A DNA stretch of 64,000 bases from Eublepharis macularius (Eukaryota > Chordata > Lepidosauria > Squamata > Eublepharidae): contig NC_072805.1 of assembly GCF_028583425.1 (NCBI RefSeq), positions 17,060,001 through 17,124,000 on the forward strand. The letters run 5' to 3'. Shown here piece by piece: positions 1-10,693 of the stretch; the first letter of the stretch is position 1; every line of letters starts with the position of its first letter. The translations under genes and the position numbers were made by a program. The notes beneath the pieces are model-generated. The model searched no databases, had not been told where the DNA came from, and saw only the letters and a program-made list of their open reading frames with translations.

Positions 1-578
1 GGTATTAAGGGAGAGGATGATGTGGGCAGAGAGGGTGGACAGTTGGGTGCTGGGATTGGGATTGGGGGTGGGAAAAGAAAAGAGGAGGGAAGGAAGGGGT
101 GGTAGAGGGGTGGTTTGGGGTCCGGGAAGCCACTCCATCTCCTCCTCGGGATTAAGGGAGAGGGTGGTGTGGGCAGAGAGGGTGGACAGTTGGGTGCTGG
201 GATTGGGATTGGGGGTGGGAAAAGAGAAGAGGAGGGAAGGAAGGGGTGGTGGAGGGGTGGTTTGGGGTCCGGGAACCCACTCCATCTCCTCCTCGGGATT
301 AAGGGAGAGGGTGGTGTGGGCAGAGAGGGTGGACAGTTGGGTGCTGGGATTGGGATTGGGGGTGGGAAAAGAGAAGAGGAGGGAAGGAAGGGGTGGTGGA
401 GGGGTGGTTTGGGGTCCGGGAACCCACTCCATCTCCTCCTCGGGATTAAGGGGGAGGGTGGTGTGGGCAGAGAGGGTGGACAGTTGGGTGCTGGGATTGG
501 GATTGGGGGTGGGAAAAGAGAAGAGGAGGGAAGGAAGGGGTGGTGGAGGGGTGGTTTGGGGTCCGGGAACCCACTCCA
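1..578. repeat. 147-bp G-rich minisatellite, duplicon A (4 units, cut by window start)
   Basis: Tandem units begin with ATTAAGGG at 4, 151, 298 and 445, exactly 147 bp apart. The + strand is purine- and G-rich. Each unit ends in CCACTCCAT and carries G-runs separated by TGCT, ATT, ATT and T. The unit at 4 is a variant (GGTATTAAGG with GATGATG) that also occurs at 46,192 and 46,927, and the unit at 445 has an extra G-run variant also seen at 46,633. The array certainly continues beyond the window edge. Since 147 is divisible by 3, several frames stay open, but nothing else suggests coding. Confidence 0.95.
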
Positions 579-1100
579 TTTCTGAATCATCGGAAATGGA
601 GTGGGGGATGAAGATAGTGGAGGAGGAGGGAAGGGAAGAGGGTGGTGGAGGGGATCGATGGGAGCCCGGAAGCCACTCCATGGGCTCAATTTGCCGCCAT
701 CTTCTTTTCTGTTGGGACATAAAATTGGAAAGGAGAGAACTGAGAATACCGGGAATGGCCAGGGAGCCATTCCATCTCCTCAACATCATTAAGGGAGAGG
801 CCAATGAGGGTGGAGAGGATGGACGTTGGGGTGCTGGGATTGGGATTGGGGTGGGAAAAGAGAAGAGGAGGGAAGGAAGGGGTGGTGGAGGGGTAGTTTG
901 AGGACTGGGAAGCCACTCCATTTCCGAATCATCGGAAATGGAGTGGGAGATGGGGATAGTGGAAGAGGAGGGAAGGGAAGAGGGTGGTGGAGGGGATCGT
1001 TGGAGGCCCGGAAGCCACTCCATGGGCTCAATTCACCGCCATCTTCTTTTCTGTTGGGACATAAAATTGGAAAGGAGAGAATTGAGAAGACCCTGGGACA
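579..1100. repeat. 342/354-bp secondary repeat units with YY1-like site, duplicon A
   Basis: One unit runs from TTTCTGAATCATCGG at 579 to 920, and a second partial unit starts at 921. In duplicon C the same unit is 354 bp, the 12-bp difference being three AAGG steps. Each unit contains a degenerate piece of the 147-bp repeat, followed by a CCGCCATCTTCTTTT block (GCCGCCATCTT at 693, CACCGCCATCTT near 1,034), which resembles a YY1 site. The units form the right border of the minisatellite. Confidence 0.85.
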
Positions 1101-1690
1101 CAATGAGGAAAGATCACCTGCGAGGAGTAAACCTCTACCATCCCTCTGCCTCCCTATCTCTCCTGTCAGCCCTCCAGACATATTTCTGCAAACTTCTTGA
1201 GATCTCCTGCCTACGACTTCAGTTCACGAAGATGATGCCTAGCCTGCTTTATCACAGGTTATGCTGCAATACTTTCTCCAAAATTATCTGCATGGACATA
1301 CCTGAAGAGAAGCCCTTAAATGCTTTGAGATTATTTCAGGAAAACTCTTCTTTGGGATAAATATTTGTTGTGTGTATGCTTTCCCTGCATGGAAATTGAC
1401 CTTGGGACTCATCCTAGACCAGTGGGGCAGAGGCTTCCCTCAGCCCCTCTGCCTGCCCCTGTCCCAAGAGCGGACATGGAGGGGGCAGGGGAACCCTTGA
1501 AGATGGAGGCTGCTCGTCCGCGGCTGTCTTTCAATGCATGCTAAGAAAAGCTGCGGGAAAGTGAGGCTGTGGTTGCCAGGCCTGGGGGGCTTGATAGTGG
1601 GGGATGGGGGGGTGAGCACACACAGGGGGGATCACTTGTGTGCATGTGCAGAGCGCACATGCTCTGGAGGACTTCCTTGTCGTGCCAGAA
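1100..1690. other. Conserved duplicon flank, no gene recognised
   Basis: This sequence follows the minisatellite in all three duplicons (also 28,110-28,450 and 48,095-48,690). It is nearly identical between A and C. I see no coding exon or known repeat here. Stretches near 1,600 are G-rich. Confidence 0.5.
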
Positions 1691-2890
1691 ATGACACATG
1701 ACAAGAATAGTGAGAAATCTATACTTAAGCATCTGTAGGTTCCCAGCTCTCTAAATATAAGTCCCTCCACAGTTGTTGTCCATATGCCATGTGTTGAAAT
1801 ACAGACAAAGTCATAAGGTAATTGAATTATGGGAGGTGGGCAATGTTGTAATATAAATCTTTTAGCTACAGCAAGGGCATGGATGGTCCATTTTGGTAGA
1901 CAGATTCTAGGATACAGGCAGGTAATTTAAAAGTACATAAACATCTGCCAAGATAAATGGGTATTCTAATACAAAATTCATATGAGCAATAACTTCCTCC
2001 TCCAAATAACTGGACATAGTCAGAGCATGACTACAGCACCAGCAATTAAATATGAACTTAGTCCTTTACGATAAAGGTGCTGTGTTTTCCAATTTACCCG
2101 AAAGACAGTTTTTTGCTCAATAAGTTGCACCTTAAGATCCATAGAAGTAACCAATATAGCACTTAAGCCTTATCCTATTGCTTTGGAAAAATTGGGGCTC
2201 TAACTCTTCATTCCATTCTATTTTTATTAACCAGCATCAAATATTTATAAAGAAATATTGTAGGTCTTGTTCGTTGCATAGATTCAATCAGAGTTTCCAA
2301 AAGTGGAGGGGAAGGAATCTGACATACTCAGTGCTGCAGGGCCATACTTGGTTATCAACAAATGTTGTGATTGTTCATATTGCTGTTCAGCAAAAGTTGA
2401 CAAATCGTATCTAGAACTCAGCTGAGAGAATGATAAAAACTTATCATCATAACCTACCAATGGGTCCAAAGTAAAAATCCCTCTACCTGCTCCAGCCTTC
2501 CAGAGAAAAGATTTCCTCCATATTTTAAAAACTGGATTGACCCATAATGTCATTTTAGCATGTGAAAAAGGGTCAAATTGATATTGTCATTTCAGTATGT
2601 GTCACTGGCTCGGGCTATAATTCTTCCTGTAATGAAACCATTACAAGCATTCCATGCAACAGTACAAGTCCTGGCTATTCCTTGGATGATATTCAGAAAC
2701 TCTGACAATTCAGCCACCATTTGAGTTTTATAAGTTTCTCCATTAAGAAGAGAAACACTAAAAGGTCACGTACTAAGAGGTCTATACCTGTATGAAATCC
2801 GAAGGGCTAGAGAAAGGGGAGCCTGATCAGAAATAACAATTACATCTGTGTCTCAGGCTATAACCTGGGGCATCAAAACGCTTTGACAAG
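1690..2890 (-). mobile_element. L1-like LINE ORF2 remnant (minus strand), duplicon A
   Basis: Read on the minus strand from 2,890 downward, the translation gives an ISDQAP motif, the counterpart of the SDHAP motif at the end of the L1 endonuclease domain. It is followed by an L1-like linker ending in GRIIARAS. After a break, near 2,550-2,290, comes a block with FKIWRKSFLWKAG and FLSFSQL, which resembles the ORF2 C-terminal region. Further down, near 1,900-1,780, KWTIHALAVAKRFILQH resembles the L1 C-terminus. The reverse-transcriptase core is missing and stops are scattered, so this is a dead, internally deleted copy. The family assignment comes from motif resemblance, not from a search. Confidence 0.6.
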
Positions 2891-4338
2891 ATAGGAAACA
2901 AAAGAAATGAGGCAAGAAACAAACATCTAATCTCTAGCCCTTGGATGCAAAATACACCAAGCATCTATCAGACATGAGCAGCTGAAGGTGGTTTTAAAGC
3001 ACACGTTGATCCAGGCACTGGTCTCTGGTTTCATTTGTCAAAGGAACACACGTTGGCTCTCTTGTAGAAACAGGTGTATGCATGTGCATGGCAGGATGGA
3101 CCTCACTCAACCCTAACACTCCAGGTAACTTACAGATCTCCCAGATCTGGGCATCTTTGAGGAGCTGAGACACAAAATCCACCTCTACACCACTCCGTCT
3201 GTAGCTCCTCTGGGCCCAACGGTCAACGGAAGCATCTTTTAGAGTTCTCTTCATGGTGGCTGGAACCCTGACATCGTGACCTTGTGTCCATGGAACTTCT
3301 CATCTGGAGGGAGGGATCTCTGGGACCAGAGGCTTTGAACTGAGTTCTTGGAAATCAAGAGGGGTGACAATTGCATCCCTACGTGAGGAATGCAGTGGAA
3401 GTGGTTTGCTGTCTGCTTCCTGCTTTCTCTTGGGTGATGCGGCTAAGCTCACTGAAGTGACATGGAACCATTTTGCTCAGCATGTGCCATTGGAGATAGG
3501 CCTGCTCTCTGTCTATGGCCCACTGTGGTCCGGACCAGACTGCATGCGCTGGTTGACCTGGACATTGGGTGGAATTACAGTCTCTGGCCTGTCCTGCTTT
3601 GGGAGCAGGCGCTTGGATCAGAAAGTGTATCGCTTCCTTCTCGTTCTTCTTAGAAAGACTCCAAACACAATGCTTCATTGGTGAGGGACTTTTTCTTACA
3701 GCAAATCAGCATTCTGTAAGAAGGTGGACACTACCTAAACCGGCAGCTTTTTAATTTCCTACAATCATATATATAATGAAGTCCGATCTACACATCCAGC
3801 ATATCCAGTCAGAAGGACCAGGCAATAGGTGATGTGAAAGGTTCCCACCTGAAACCCTGGAGAGCTGCAGCCAGTCTGAGTAGACAACACCAACCTTGAT
3901 GAGCCAATGGTCTCATTCCGTATAGGGCAGCTTTGTAAGTGAGAAAGCGTAAGCTGGAATATGTTCCGTTAGTCTCAAAGGTGGCATTGAATTCCAGAGT
4001 CTCCCCTTAGCAGGGTCAGGTGGTAGATGAGGAGAAAGATCTTGAGTTGAGATCCTGCCAATCAGAACAGGGGACATAGACTTTGACAGACCAGAGGTCT
4101 GGCTCTCCATAAGGCAGCTGCATGTTCATCTAATCTGACTGCTGGTTCTCATGGCTCTTTCTTCACAGTTCTGGGACAAATGTGTGACAGCAAAAATGCG
4201 TGTGGTCTCTAGCACGTGCTTAGTGCCAGGAACCCTTGTTTACCCTTGGTGTGCTTGATGGTATATAAATATTATCTTTTTACAGACAAGCTTCTATGTC
4301 AGTCATTCAGCTTGCTCTGTTTTTTCCCCTTTGTTCAG
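2891..4338. other. Low-copy segment with ORFs of uncertain status
   Basis: This segment is shared with B (29,280-30,240, partial) and C (49,885-51,343). It holds a 106-codon + strand ORF at 3,364-3,684 that stays open in all three duplicons, and a minus-strand ORF at 2,994-3,254 that is shifted in B. Neither matches a family I recognise. The differences among copies are mainly amino-acid-changing, which argues against strong constraint. The sequence before 4,338 is an intron-like pyrimidine tract. Confidence 0.4.
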
Positions 4339-4752
4339 GATGAACCTGTGCAGAAGTACATCCAAGAAGCTATTACTAAAGACAAAGCAGCTCAGCACCT
4401 GCAACCTTTTTTGGGAACCACCCAGAAAGTAACTCAAGACCTTCACGCTTCCAAGCAGGCCAGAAGGCAGGAAAGTTGCTACCACCTGATAGCCAGCCAC
4501 CGTCCCAATTTCACTGATGACAAATGTGTCGCTCTTGCAGATCAGGCGGAATCAAATGAAAGCAAACCACTTTTCTCTGAAGAAAATAGGGAGACTGTCC
4601 AGAAAGAAAGCCACGGTCCTTCAGGCTGTTGTGATGAATTTCAGTTGTTTGATATCCTACAAGAAAAGGATGTGGAGAAATACCCTGTCAGTCAAAACTG
4701 GTATCTGTTGCCAACATATCTTTGTCATCTTAGTCTTCATTGTAACAGCTGA
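4339..4752 (+). CDS. Candidate terminal exon of an unidentified protein, duplicon A
   Basis: A strong acceptor (TTTTTTCCCCTTTGTTCAG) ends at 4,338. It is followed by an open frame of 137 codons starting DEPVQKYIQEAITKDKAAQ and ending at TGA 4,750-4,752. An ATTAAA lies about 70 bp beyond the stop. The protein is hydrophilic and Lys/Glu/Gln-rich, with a cluster around SGCCDEFQLFDILQEKDVE and a short hydrophobic tail. I do not recognise the family. The copy in C (51,344-51,757) keeps the frame and acceptor with only base substitutions, and B lacks the segment. No other exon of the same gene is identifiable, so it may be an orphan exon carried by the duplicon or a chance ORF. Confidence 0.4.
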   Translation, partial: DEPVQKYIQEAITKDKAAQHLQPFLGTTQKVTQDLHASKQARRQESCYHLIASHRPNFTDDKCVALADQAESNESKPLFSEENRETVQKESHGPSGCCDEFQLFDILQEKDVEKYPVSQNWYLLPTYLCHLSLHCNS

Positions 4753-5402
4753 TCAGCAGCAGGATATTTGCTCACAGTTCTGATGTGCCTGTTTTTAATT
4801 TTCTCTGAAATGCTTCTTGAAATTAAAAAGTCTTAAGTTTTTATGCTTACTGGGAAATGCAGTTTTCTACTCCCCAATTGTCATGATTCTCTAAATAATG
4901 GAAAGAGATTCATGCTGACACTATTTTTGTGGGGGGGATCTCACAAAAGAGGAGCAAGAACTGATGAGAATGCAGCTGTAGGTTTTACAGCTTGGCTCTC
5001 CATTACAGCTGCAAGACCAGGATGCCTACATTTCCCATCAAAACTTGAGGGAAGCTGACAAGTGTCCAACCTGTGTCAGGCGTCACTTGTAGCTTGGCTC
5101 TGAGAAATGCCAGCTGAAAGGCCCCTTGGGTACTTTCTAGAGACATGAGGGCATGGGGGGGGGGAAGAAACTGGAAAGATTCAGAGTGTGGAAAACATTT
5201 CTGAGGCATTTTTACCAGTTCTTACAGGAAGATTTGGAGTGAGAGGAAGTACTGAAATGAAGCATCTAGTAAAGAGTTTCTTCTTAAGGCAAAAGGGTTT
5301 TCACTTTAGCATGAAATCGTTTGAGGGCTTCTTAAGTTTCTCCAGTGGGAAAATTGAGGGAAGTTGAAGAGCACTGAAAAAAGCCTGTGCTGATATATTA
5401 TT
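4753..5402. other. 3' flank of the exon candidate with half of a foldback MITE
   Basis: The stretch 4,990-5,105 matches the right arm of the foldback element at 6,991-7,226, including TGCCTACATTTCCCATC, CAAGTGTCCAAC and a terminal CACTTGTAGCTTGGCTC. The remainder shows no recognisable coding content. The same block is at 51,758-52,407 in C. Confidence 0.5.
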
Positions 5403-6868
5403 GTTTTTTTTCGGAAAAATTTTTATTGGATTAGAAATCAATCAGTATTATGCTCATTACAATCAATTTGCCGCCTAGGGTTGAGACCGGGGAGGGAGTG
5501 CGCGTCGAGAACAGAACGGACAGATACCGGGCTGGAGAAAACAAGGCCACAACTTTATTCAAAACAGTATAACAAAACAGCAAATGAGGAGTATTGGCGC
5601 AGCATGAGGATCAGATCCACTGCATCGGGTGACCTGCCTGTCAGCCGATGAACCACATCCCCCTCAGGCCCCGGGCCGAGGGAGGGAACCAGGAGTGGCA
5701 TGAAAGTGGGAGATCACCCGGTGTACACCCCTTGGTGATTCCCCATGCCACCTGGGGGTGGCGCAACCTGGCAGCCCCCGAGCTGGGCATGCCCCTCGCC
5801 GCTCACCCCCAAGACTCCATAGGGGAGTCCCCTTAATGGGGAGGCTGTGCGCGCAGGCCCAGTCTCCCCAACAAATGGGATCTGATCCGATGCTCCACCG
5901 CCAAAGTTGTGACAAAGCCAAAATACACAGGGCGAGGTGGGTGGGGGAAGCTCCGCCGTCCAGAGGGGTCCGGCGCGGAAAGAGGGCCCGGCCAGGCGGC
6001 GGCTGGTTAAGTACCCAGCCGTCGGACCAGAGAGAAAACTGGCCGGCCGCGCACGCCCCGCCCCCCTTGGATGGACCCGGGCGCCATGATTGGACGCCGG
6101 GGTTTAAACTGATTGGCTGCGGGCTGGCCTTGGGCCCGGCGCAGCCCGCGACCACCGGAGCTCGCCGCGAGTCGCCTCCCCGGCCCCGTCGGCGGCAAAA
6201 CAGGCCCCCCGGTAAGTCGGGGGAGGGGGCCTCGCCTTCCTTTAAATATTCCAGTTCTAACCCCCTCCCTTTCCCCCCCTTTTGTTGACTTCCAACAGTT
6301 TTCCAACACCTTATCCATTTTCCCCCTACTCATTTCATACTTATTTTATTCTAATAAACATATACTTCCACTCTCTTCTAAGCTTATCTATTATAACACC
6401 GTGCTATCTCTGTTCCCTTTCCCACTTAACTTATCAACTAGACATTACATTCCTGGCATATAACCTTTAATAATAATTATTATTTATCTATTTTTTTGTA
6501 CTCTATACTCTATCTTACACATTCTAGTCTCATCAATATGGGACAAACAATTTGTCTCACATTCTACATGACTTTAAGTACTTCTATAAACATAATATAC
6601 ATTCGACATAAGTCAATCAATTTAACCTATACTCTATATGTTACTCTTTACTTCCTTCTACCTATCTTATGTTCATTATATTTTAATTATATAATTTCTC
6701 CATTATACAATTATCTGCCAGCAATAATCAATCAATTTGACCCATACACTGCATATTTCTGAGTACTTCTATGAACACAATATACATTCGGCACAGATTA
6801 AACAATTTAACTCATATTCTGTATGTTACTGTATATTTCTTTCCACCTTTCTTATATTCATTCTGTTT
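5403..6868 (-). mobile_element. 1.47-kb retro-insertion with 10-bp target duplication, only in duplicon A
   Basis: Comparison with C (52,400-52,410) shows an extra block flanked by TATATTATTG on both sides (10-bp direct repeat). It begins with a T8 run preceded, on the minus strand, by AATAAAAATTTTTCCG, that is, a polyadenylation signal and short poly(A) tail. Next comes a GC-rich section (about 5,470-6,230) with CCAAT-type motifs and an AATAAAGTTGTGG signal on the minus strand, resembling LTR sequence. Last is an AT-rich section with two imperfect direct repeats of about 187 bp (6,575-6,868). It looks like a composite, minus-strand, LINE-mobilised insertion. The family was not identified. 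Confidence 0.6.
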
Positions 6869-6876
6869 TATATTAT

Positions 6877-7639
6877 TGTAATGATTTCACGTAAATGTGT
6901 GCATGTATCTTTAAATGCTTGGTGTGAGATAGGTGAAGAGTGGGGGTGAAAGTGAGGGATGAGTGAACGATATGATTGGTTGATGCCTAAGAGCTAAGCC
7001 ACAAGTGACGCTTGACACTAGCTGGACACTTGTCAGCGTCCCTCAAGTTTTGATGGGAAATGTAGGCAGCTTGGTGGAATGTTGGCCAAGTGACAGTTGA
7101 AAAGTCCATTGGACAGCAGTTGGAGAGCCAAGCTACAAGACCAGGATGCCTACATTTCCTATCAAAATTTGAGGGAAGCTGACAAGTGTCCAACTAGTGT
7201 CAAGTGTCACTTGTGGCTTAGCGCTCAGAGTGTGGGCGGAGTGAATGCAGTTTAGACTGAGAGTGAAAAAAGAGTTTGAGTCAGAAGAAAGCAGGCAAGC
7301 TGTGGGCTGCCTGAGCAGTTTAAGCATTTCTGTGAACGATAGAGAAAGAGAGGCTAGCTGTGTGCTGCCTGAGTAACTTTAAGCACGGCTGTGAGAAATA
7401 TTGAATCAGAGAAAGAGGCTAACTGTGTGTGAAGCCTTAGAAGAGATCGGTGTGAATGAGTTTAAATGAAGTAACTTTAAGAACCGAGAACTACTTTTAT
7501 GAAACCAATACGCTTCTTGAAAAAATAAAAGTTCATTTTGTTTTTGTTATATCCCAGAGTAGCTGTCACTGCTATATCCCATTCCTGTCCTCAGGGCCAC
7601 ATAGAACCACGAAGGAGCCTGATGCTTAGGCACATTACA
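6877..7639 (+). mobile_element. LTR-like element, duplicon A, interrupted by a foldback MITE
   Basis: The element begins TGTAATG and ends CATTACA, a perfect 7-bp inverted terminal match. It has an AATAAA at about 7,525 followed by a GT-rich tract, as expected of an LTR polyadenylation region. Directly downstream is GGTGGCAGCA, a possible primer-binding-site remnant. B (30,426-30,963) carries the same sequence without the MITE, and C (52,408-53,163) carries it with the MITE. No internal coding region survives. Confidence 0.5.
6991..7226. mobile_element. Foldback MITE (AGCTAAGCCACAAGTGAC arms) inside the LTR
   Basis: Long inverted arms of about 75 bp. The left arm begins AGCTAAGCCACAAGTGAC and reaches AAATGTAGGCA; the right arm runs from TGCCTACATTTCC to GTCACTTGTGGCTTAGC. 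The element is present in A and C but absent from B at the matching position. Related arms appear at 4,990-5,105, 20,416, 20,721 and 42,732. Confidence 0.75.
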
Positions 7640-8355
7640 AAAAGGAAAACTTAAATAAAATATCTTGGAATATAATATTCCTGGTGGCAGCAATCTACCT
7701 AGAGGCTGTAAGGGAAAGATTAAAGGAAAAATCTACCCTAGAGAAAGTAACGGTCATAACAATTATTTTCAAGATTTTCTTAGCCTGTACTTCTAGCCTA
7801 TATTTTCTTAGCCTGTACTCTTACATATTATTTTCAAGATTATTTTGCTTAAATGTCAATCATTTGGCACTGATTCATATCCTATAATGTGTTTAATGAT
7901 GATGTAGGAAAGGGTTCAGCATTTATGTTAGAAAATTAAGCTGAATATTCAAACATGTTGGCAGTCCTAGCTGTTGTGTGACTCTGAGAGTATCTGTAGA
8001 AATAATATCATTTTTGGTTTGTTTTTGGCCTTCTGGTTTGCTCATCTGAGTTAACAGATTGTGTTGACCTAGAAGTCTAAAAAACAGTCCTAGATTTTTA
8101 AACGATTAGCTCTTATTGTGAATATTCTGCACTTCTGCCACTAGATGCCAGTAAGCAGCAGCACTATTGAGCTGCAGTGCAAAACACACCACAACTTCTG
8201 TTGGCTCCTTTAGAGAAACAGATTTATTGTTGCCTGTATTTTTCACAGACAGGAGCCCACTTCTTCAATGGCCAAACTGTTGTCCTAGATTGGCTCTTAA
8301 ATTTTATAGACTTCATCTCTTGCATGTCTTTTGGTTAAACAGCAAGCGTGACTCC
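7640..8355. other. AT-rich sequence, no gene
   Basis: This is the segment downstream of the LTR. It contains a short local direct repeat of TTTCTTAGCCTGTACT near 7,775 and 7,803. It is shared with C at 53,164-53,880. In B the homology stops near 31,075, where B-specific DNA begins. I see no coding content. Confidence 0.45.
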
Positions 8356-8455
8356 AGATGACCCAGCTGGCTTCAAGCAGAGGAGTGGAGAATCAAACCC
8401 GATTCCCAGATTAAAGTCCCGCTACTCTTAACCACTACACCAAACTGGCTTAGTA
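8356..8455 (-). mobile_element. tRNA-derived SINE head (Sauria-type), duplicon A
   Basis: On the minus strand it reads GCCAGTTTGGTGTAGTGGTT, the tRNA-like A-box region, followed by a GGGTTTGATTC-like B box, then CTGGGTCATC. This is the head of the squamate tRNA-derived SINE family seen complete at 26,973. The tail is missing. Confidence 0.75.
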
Positions 8456-8735
8456 CACAGAGCCCTTCAGATCTGCCTAGTGCGCAGAATATTCTGTGTA
8501 CCCGTTGGATTGTGGTGGTGGTGGTAGGGGGAGGTATCTGCAGAGGCTGTTTTTCTCTCATGTCCTATAGGATTATTCATATTTAAAATCTTATACCCCA
8601 CCCCTTATATCTTACCTTCTGTTCAAAGTTCAAAAATCCAAGTTAGAAATCCTGTAAGAGAAGATTAAGGAGACCCACATTTTAAAAAAGGGTAAGAACC
8701 AAAACTCAGCAGATTAAAGCAAGATATGCAGTGCT

Positions 8736-8780
8736 GCCGGAAGGAAGGAAGGAAGGGAAGGAGGGAGGAAGGAAGGAGGA

Positions 8781-8861
<81 letters not shown>

Positions 8862-8908
8862 AACAAACAAACAAACAAACAAACAAACAAACAAACAAAC
8901 AAACAAAC
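8736..8908 (+). repeat. Compound microsatellite (GGAA)n(GAAA)n(AAAC)n, duplicon A
   Basis: GGAA-type repeats turn into a long GAAA tract and then an AAAC tract. The same locus at 54,262-54,432 (C) has different tract lengths. In B (34,836-34,982) the middle tract is (GGAC)n. Confidence 0.97.
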
Positions 8909-10484
8909 CACTAGTGCCATCAGGGACAGCAGGGAAAAGAGAAGTACATTCACTGGTACCTGAAATTTATCCAGCTCAGCTGAGAGGGAGAATTCTACAA
9001 TTCAGGGGCCACAACAGAGGAGGCCCAGCCCTTTGTGCATGCCCATCTAGCTTCAGCAGGAGTGGGCAAAGGATCTGAGAATGCTCTGGACCCCAAAGTT
9101 CCCAGAGGGGAACCTCACTTGCGGCTCATTCTGGCCACATGCCCCGTGGCAAAGGCCAAGTCTGTACTCCAGACAGTCGGTGCAAAGCGCACCGCTCTGT
9201 AGTGCCCTCTCTGCCTTTGGCAGTACACCTTCCGGAGCTCTCACTTGCAACAAGGAGGGAGAGGAACCAAACCACGTCAGAGCCTCAGACAATAAGGGCA
9301 TTTGGACCCACCGGTTTCTTTGCTGCAGCTCTCTGGGAACTGTATGCTCGCCTACGGGCTAGAGGTTGGGCACGGGACCATTCCTGCATCACAAAATGGG
9401 GTCCAAAATAACTTACCTTGTTGACTGGGGCAAAATTCTTTCAGCTTGGGATGAAGAACTCCTAAAGTGGTGAGCGGAAGCTGCACAGACAACAACTGGC
9501 ATTGTAACGTTTTGCACATAATTAAGTTTGAGTGCTTAATATCTACTTGTTAGTCCAGGGGTTTTCAAGTTGTTGCTGTTAGTTGAAATGTATGCCTCTG
9601 AGGAAAGCAGGAGAGGGGCAGGATGGGAAAGTGGAGTGTGAGGTCATTGGATGGTAGCTGTAGCCGAAGGGGCAGCGAGAACCGCAGTTTTAGTCAGAGA
9701 CCCCAGAGAAAAGAGAATTAGCACCCCCCCCCCAGCCCCAGTTCTCAGCCCCCAAGCGTGTAAGAAGTGGGTGAGAAAATGGCCTCCGTGGAGTGACATG
9801 TTAGGAATTTCTCCTTACCACAGAGACGAGGGGAGGCAGCCTAGAGTGTCACCTGGAACTTCCTGTTCCCCCGATTAGAAAAGATCTTCTCGGAAGAAGA
9901 TCTTCTGTAAAAAGAAAACTGTAATGTAATAAGGAACAGACTCTCCTAATGACTATAGCTAAATTTCTAGTTCAGCATGTGCATAAAGAAACTTCAGATC
10001 ATTGTAACAGTAAGAACTATTTCTTTGCTATGTATCTATATCATTGAATGATTAATCAAAATTTATATATATATATATATATATATATTTTAAAGTGTCA
10101 CCCAGAAGTGGCACCATATTTTCCACAATCTTCATGCACCTCTCCACAAAACTCCACAATCTTCAGGCACCTCTCCTTCAAATCTCCTGGCATTTGTTGA
10201 GGCAGTGTTGGGAACACGAATTGTGACCCATGGACTGAAGACAGAGGCAGAGGTGTTTTGACAGCCAGCAGCAGGGCAGCCAAATAACATCAAATAAGAT
10301 TTCAAGAGAGAGGCTTTGAACTTACACAGGATGCTGAGGTCGCATGGAATTCGGGCTCTCCCCAGGTGTTGTCCGCAAGGTGCAAGGCATCCGGGGAAGG
10401 GCCCCTTTTGGATCTCGTAATGCAGCTGCCGGAGAGTAGCAGTACGTTGTAGGTTGACCTCTCCTGCGTTCCTCTGTTTTGCAG
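8909..10484. other. Upstream/intronic sequence before the FCSK pseudo-exon
   Basis: No exon was recognised. It contains a (TA)n tract at about 10,062-10,089. The part from about 9,722 (cytosine run, then CAGCCCCAGTTCTCAGCCC) is repeated in diverged form from about 12,190, marking an older tandem duplication of about 2.16 kb. Confidence 0.55.
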
Positions 10485-10693
10485 GCGGCTGGAGCGATAC
10501 CCCTCCAATCACGTATGAACATGGCGGGGCAGTGGTGGATCTTGCTATCCTGGTAGATGGACGCAGGCCTATTGGTGTTCAGGCCAAGCACATTCCTGAG
10601 CCGGAGCTGCAGATGGTTAGTGCCAGTGGTGGGCTAGAGGGAGAGGAGGGAGCCCAGCTGGTATGTTGGCACCTGGAAGACCTGCAAGATTAA
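10485..10693 (+). pseudogene. FCSK: Broken copy of the [12 protein letters not shown] exon, duplicon A
   Basis: After a good acceptor (CTGTTTTGCAG) the exon reads [19 protein letters not shown] in the same phase as the intact exon at 12,642. One extra A near its end turns the Asp-Tyr-Cys stretch into Asp-stop (TAA 10,691-10,693). The splice donor CAGGTGAG is replaced by a CTTAGAG-type sequence. Both lesions are shared with the C copy at 56,009, so the exon was already dead before A and C separated. Confidence 0.9.

Noticed and set aside
579..2890. 147-bp array as the 5' promoter monomers of the neighbouring L1 remnant
   Set aside because: The L1 remnant runs on the minus strand with its 3' end facing the array, so the array is on the wrong side.
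5664..6333. ORFs of 108-176 codons in the GC-rich part of the A insertion
   Set aside because: They overlap on both strands, show no family resemblance and lie in LTR-like DNA.
8665..8953. Phe/Leu/Ser-rich ORFs over the microsatellite (also in B and C)
   Set aside because: They are translations of simple tetranucleotide repeats.
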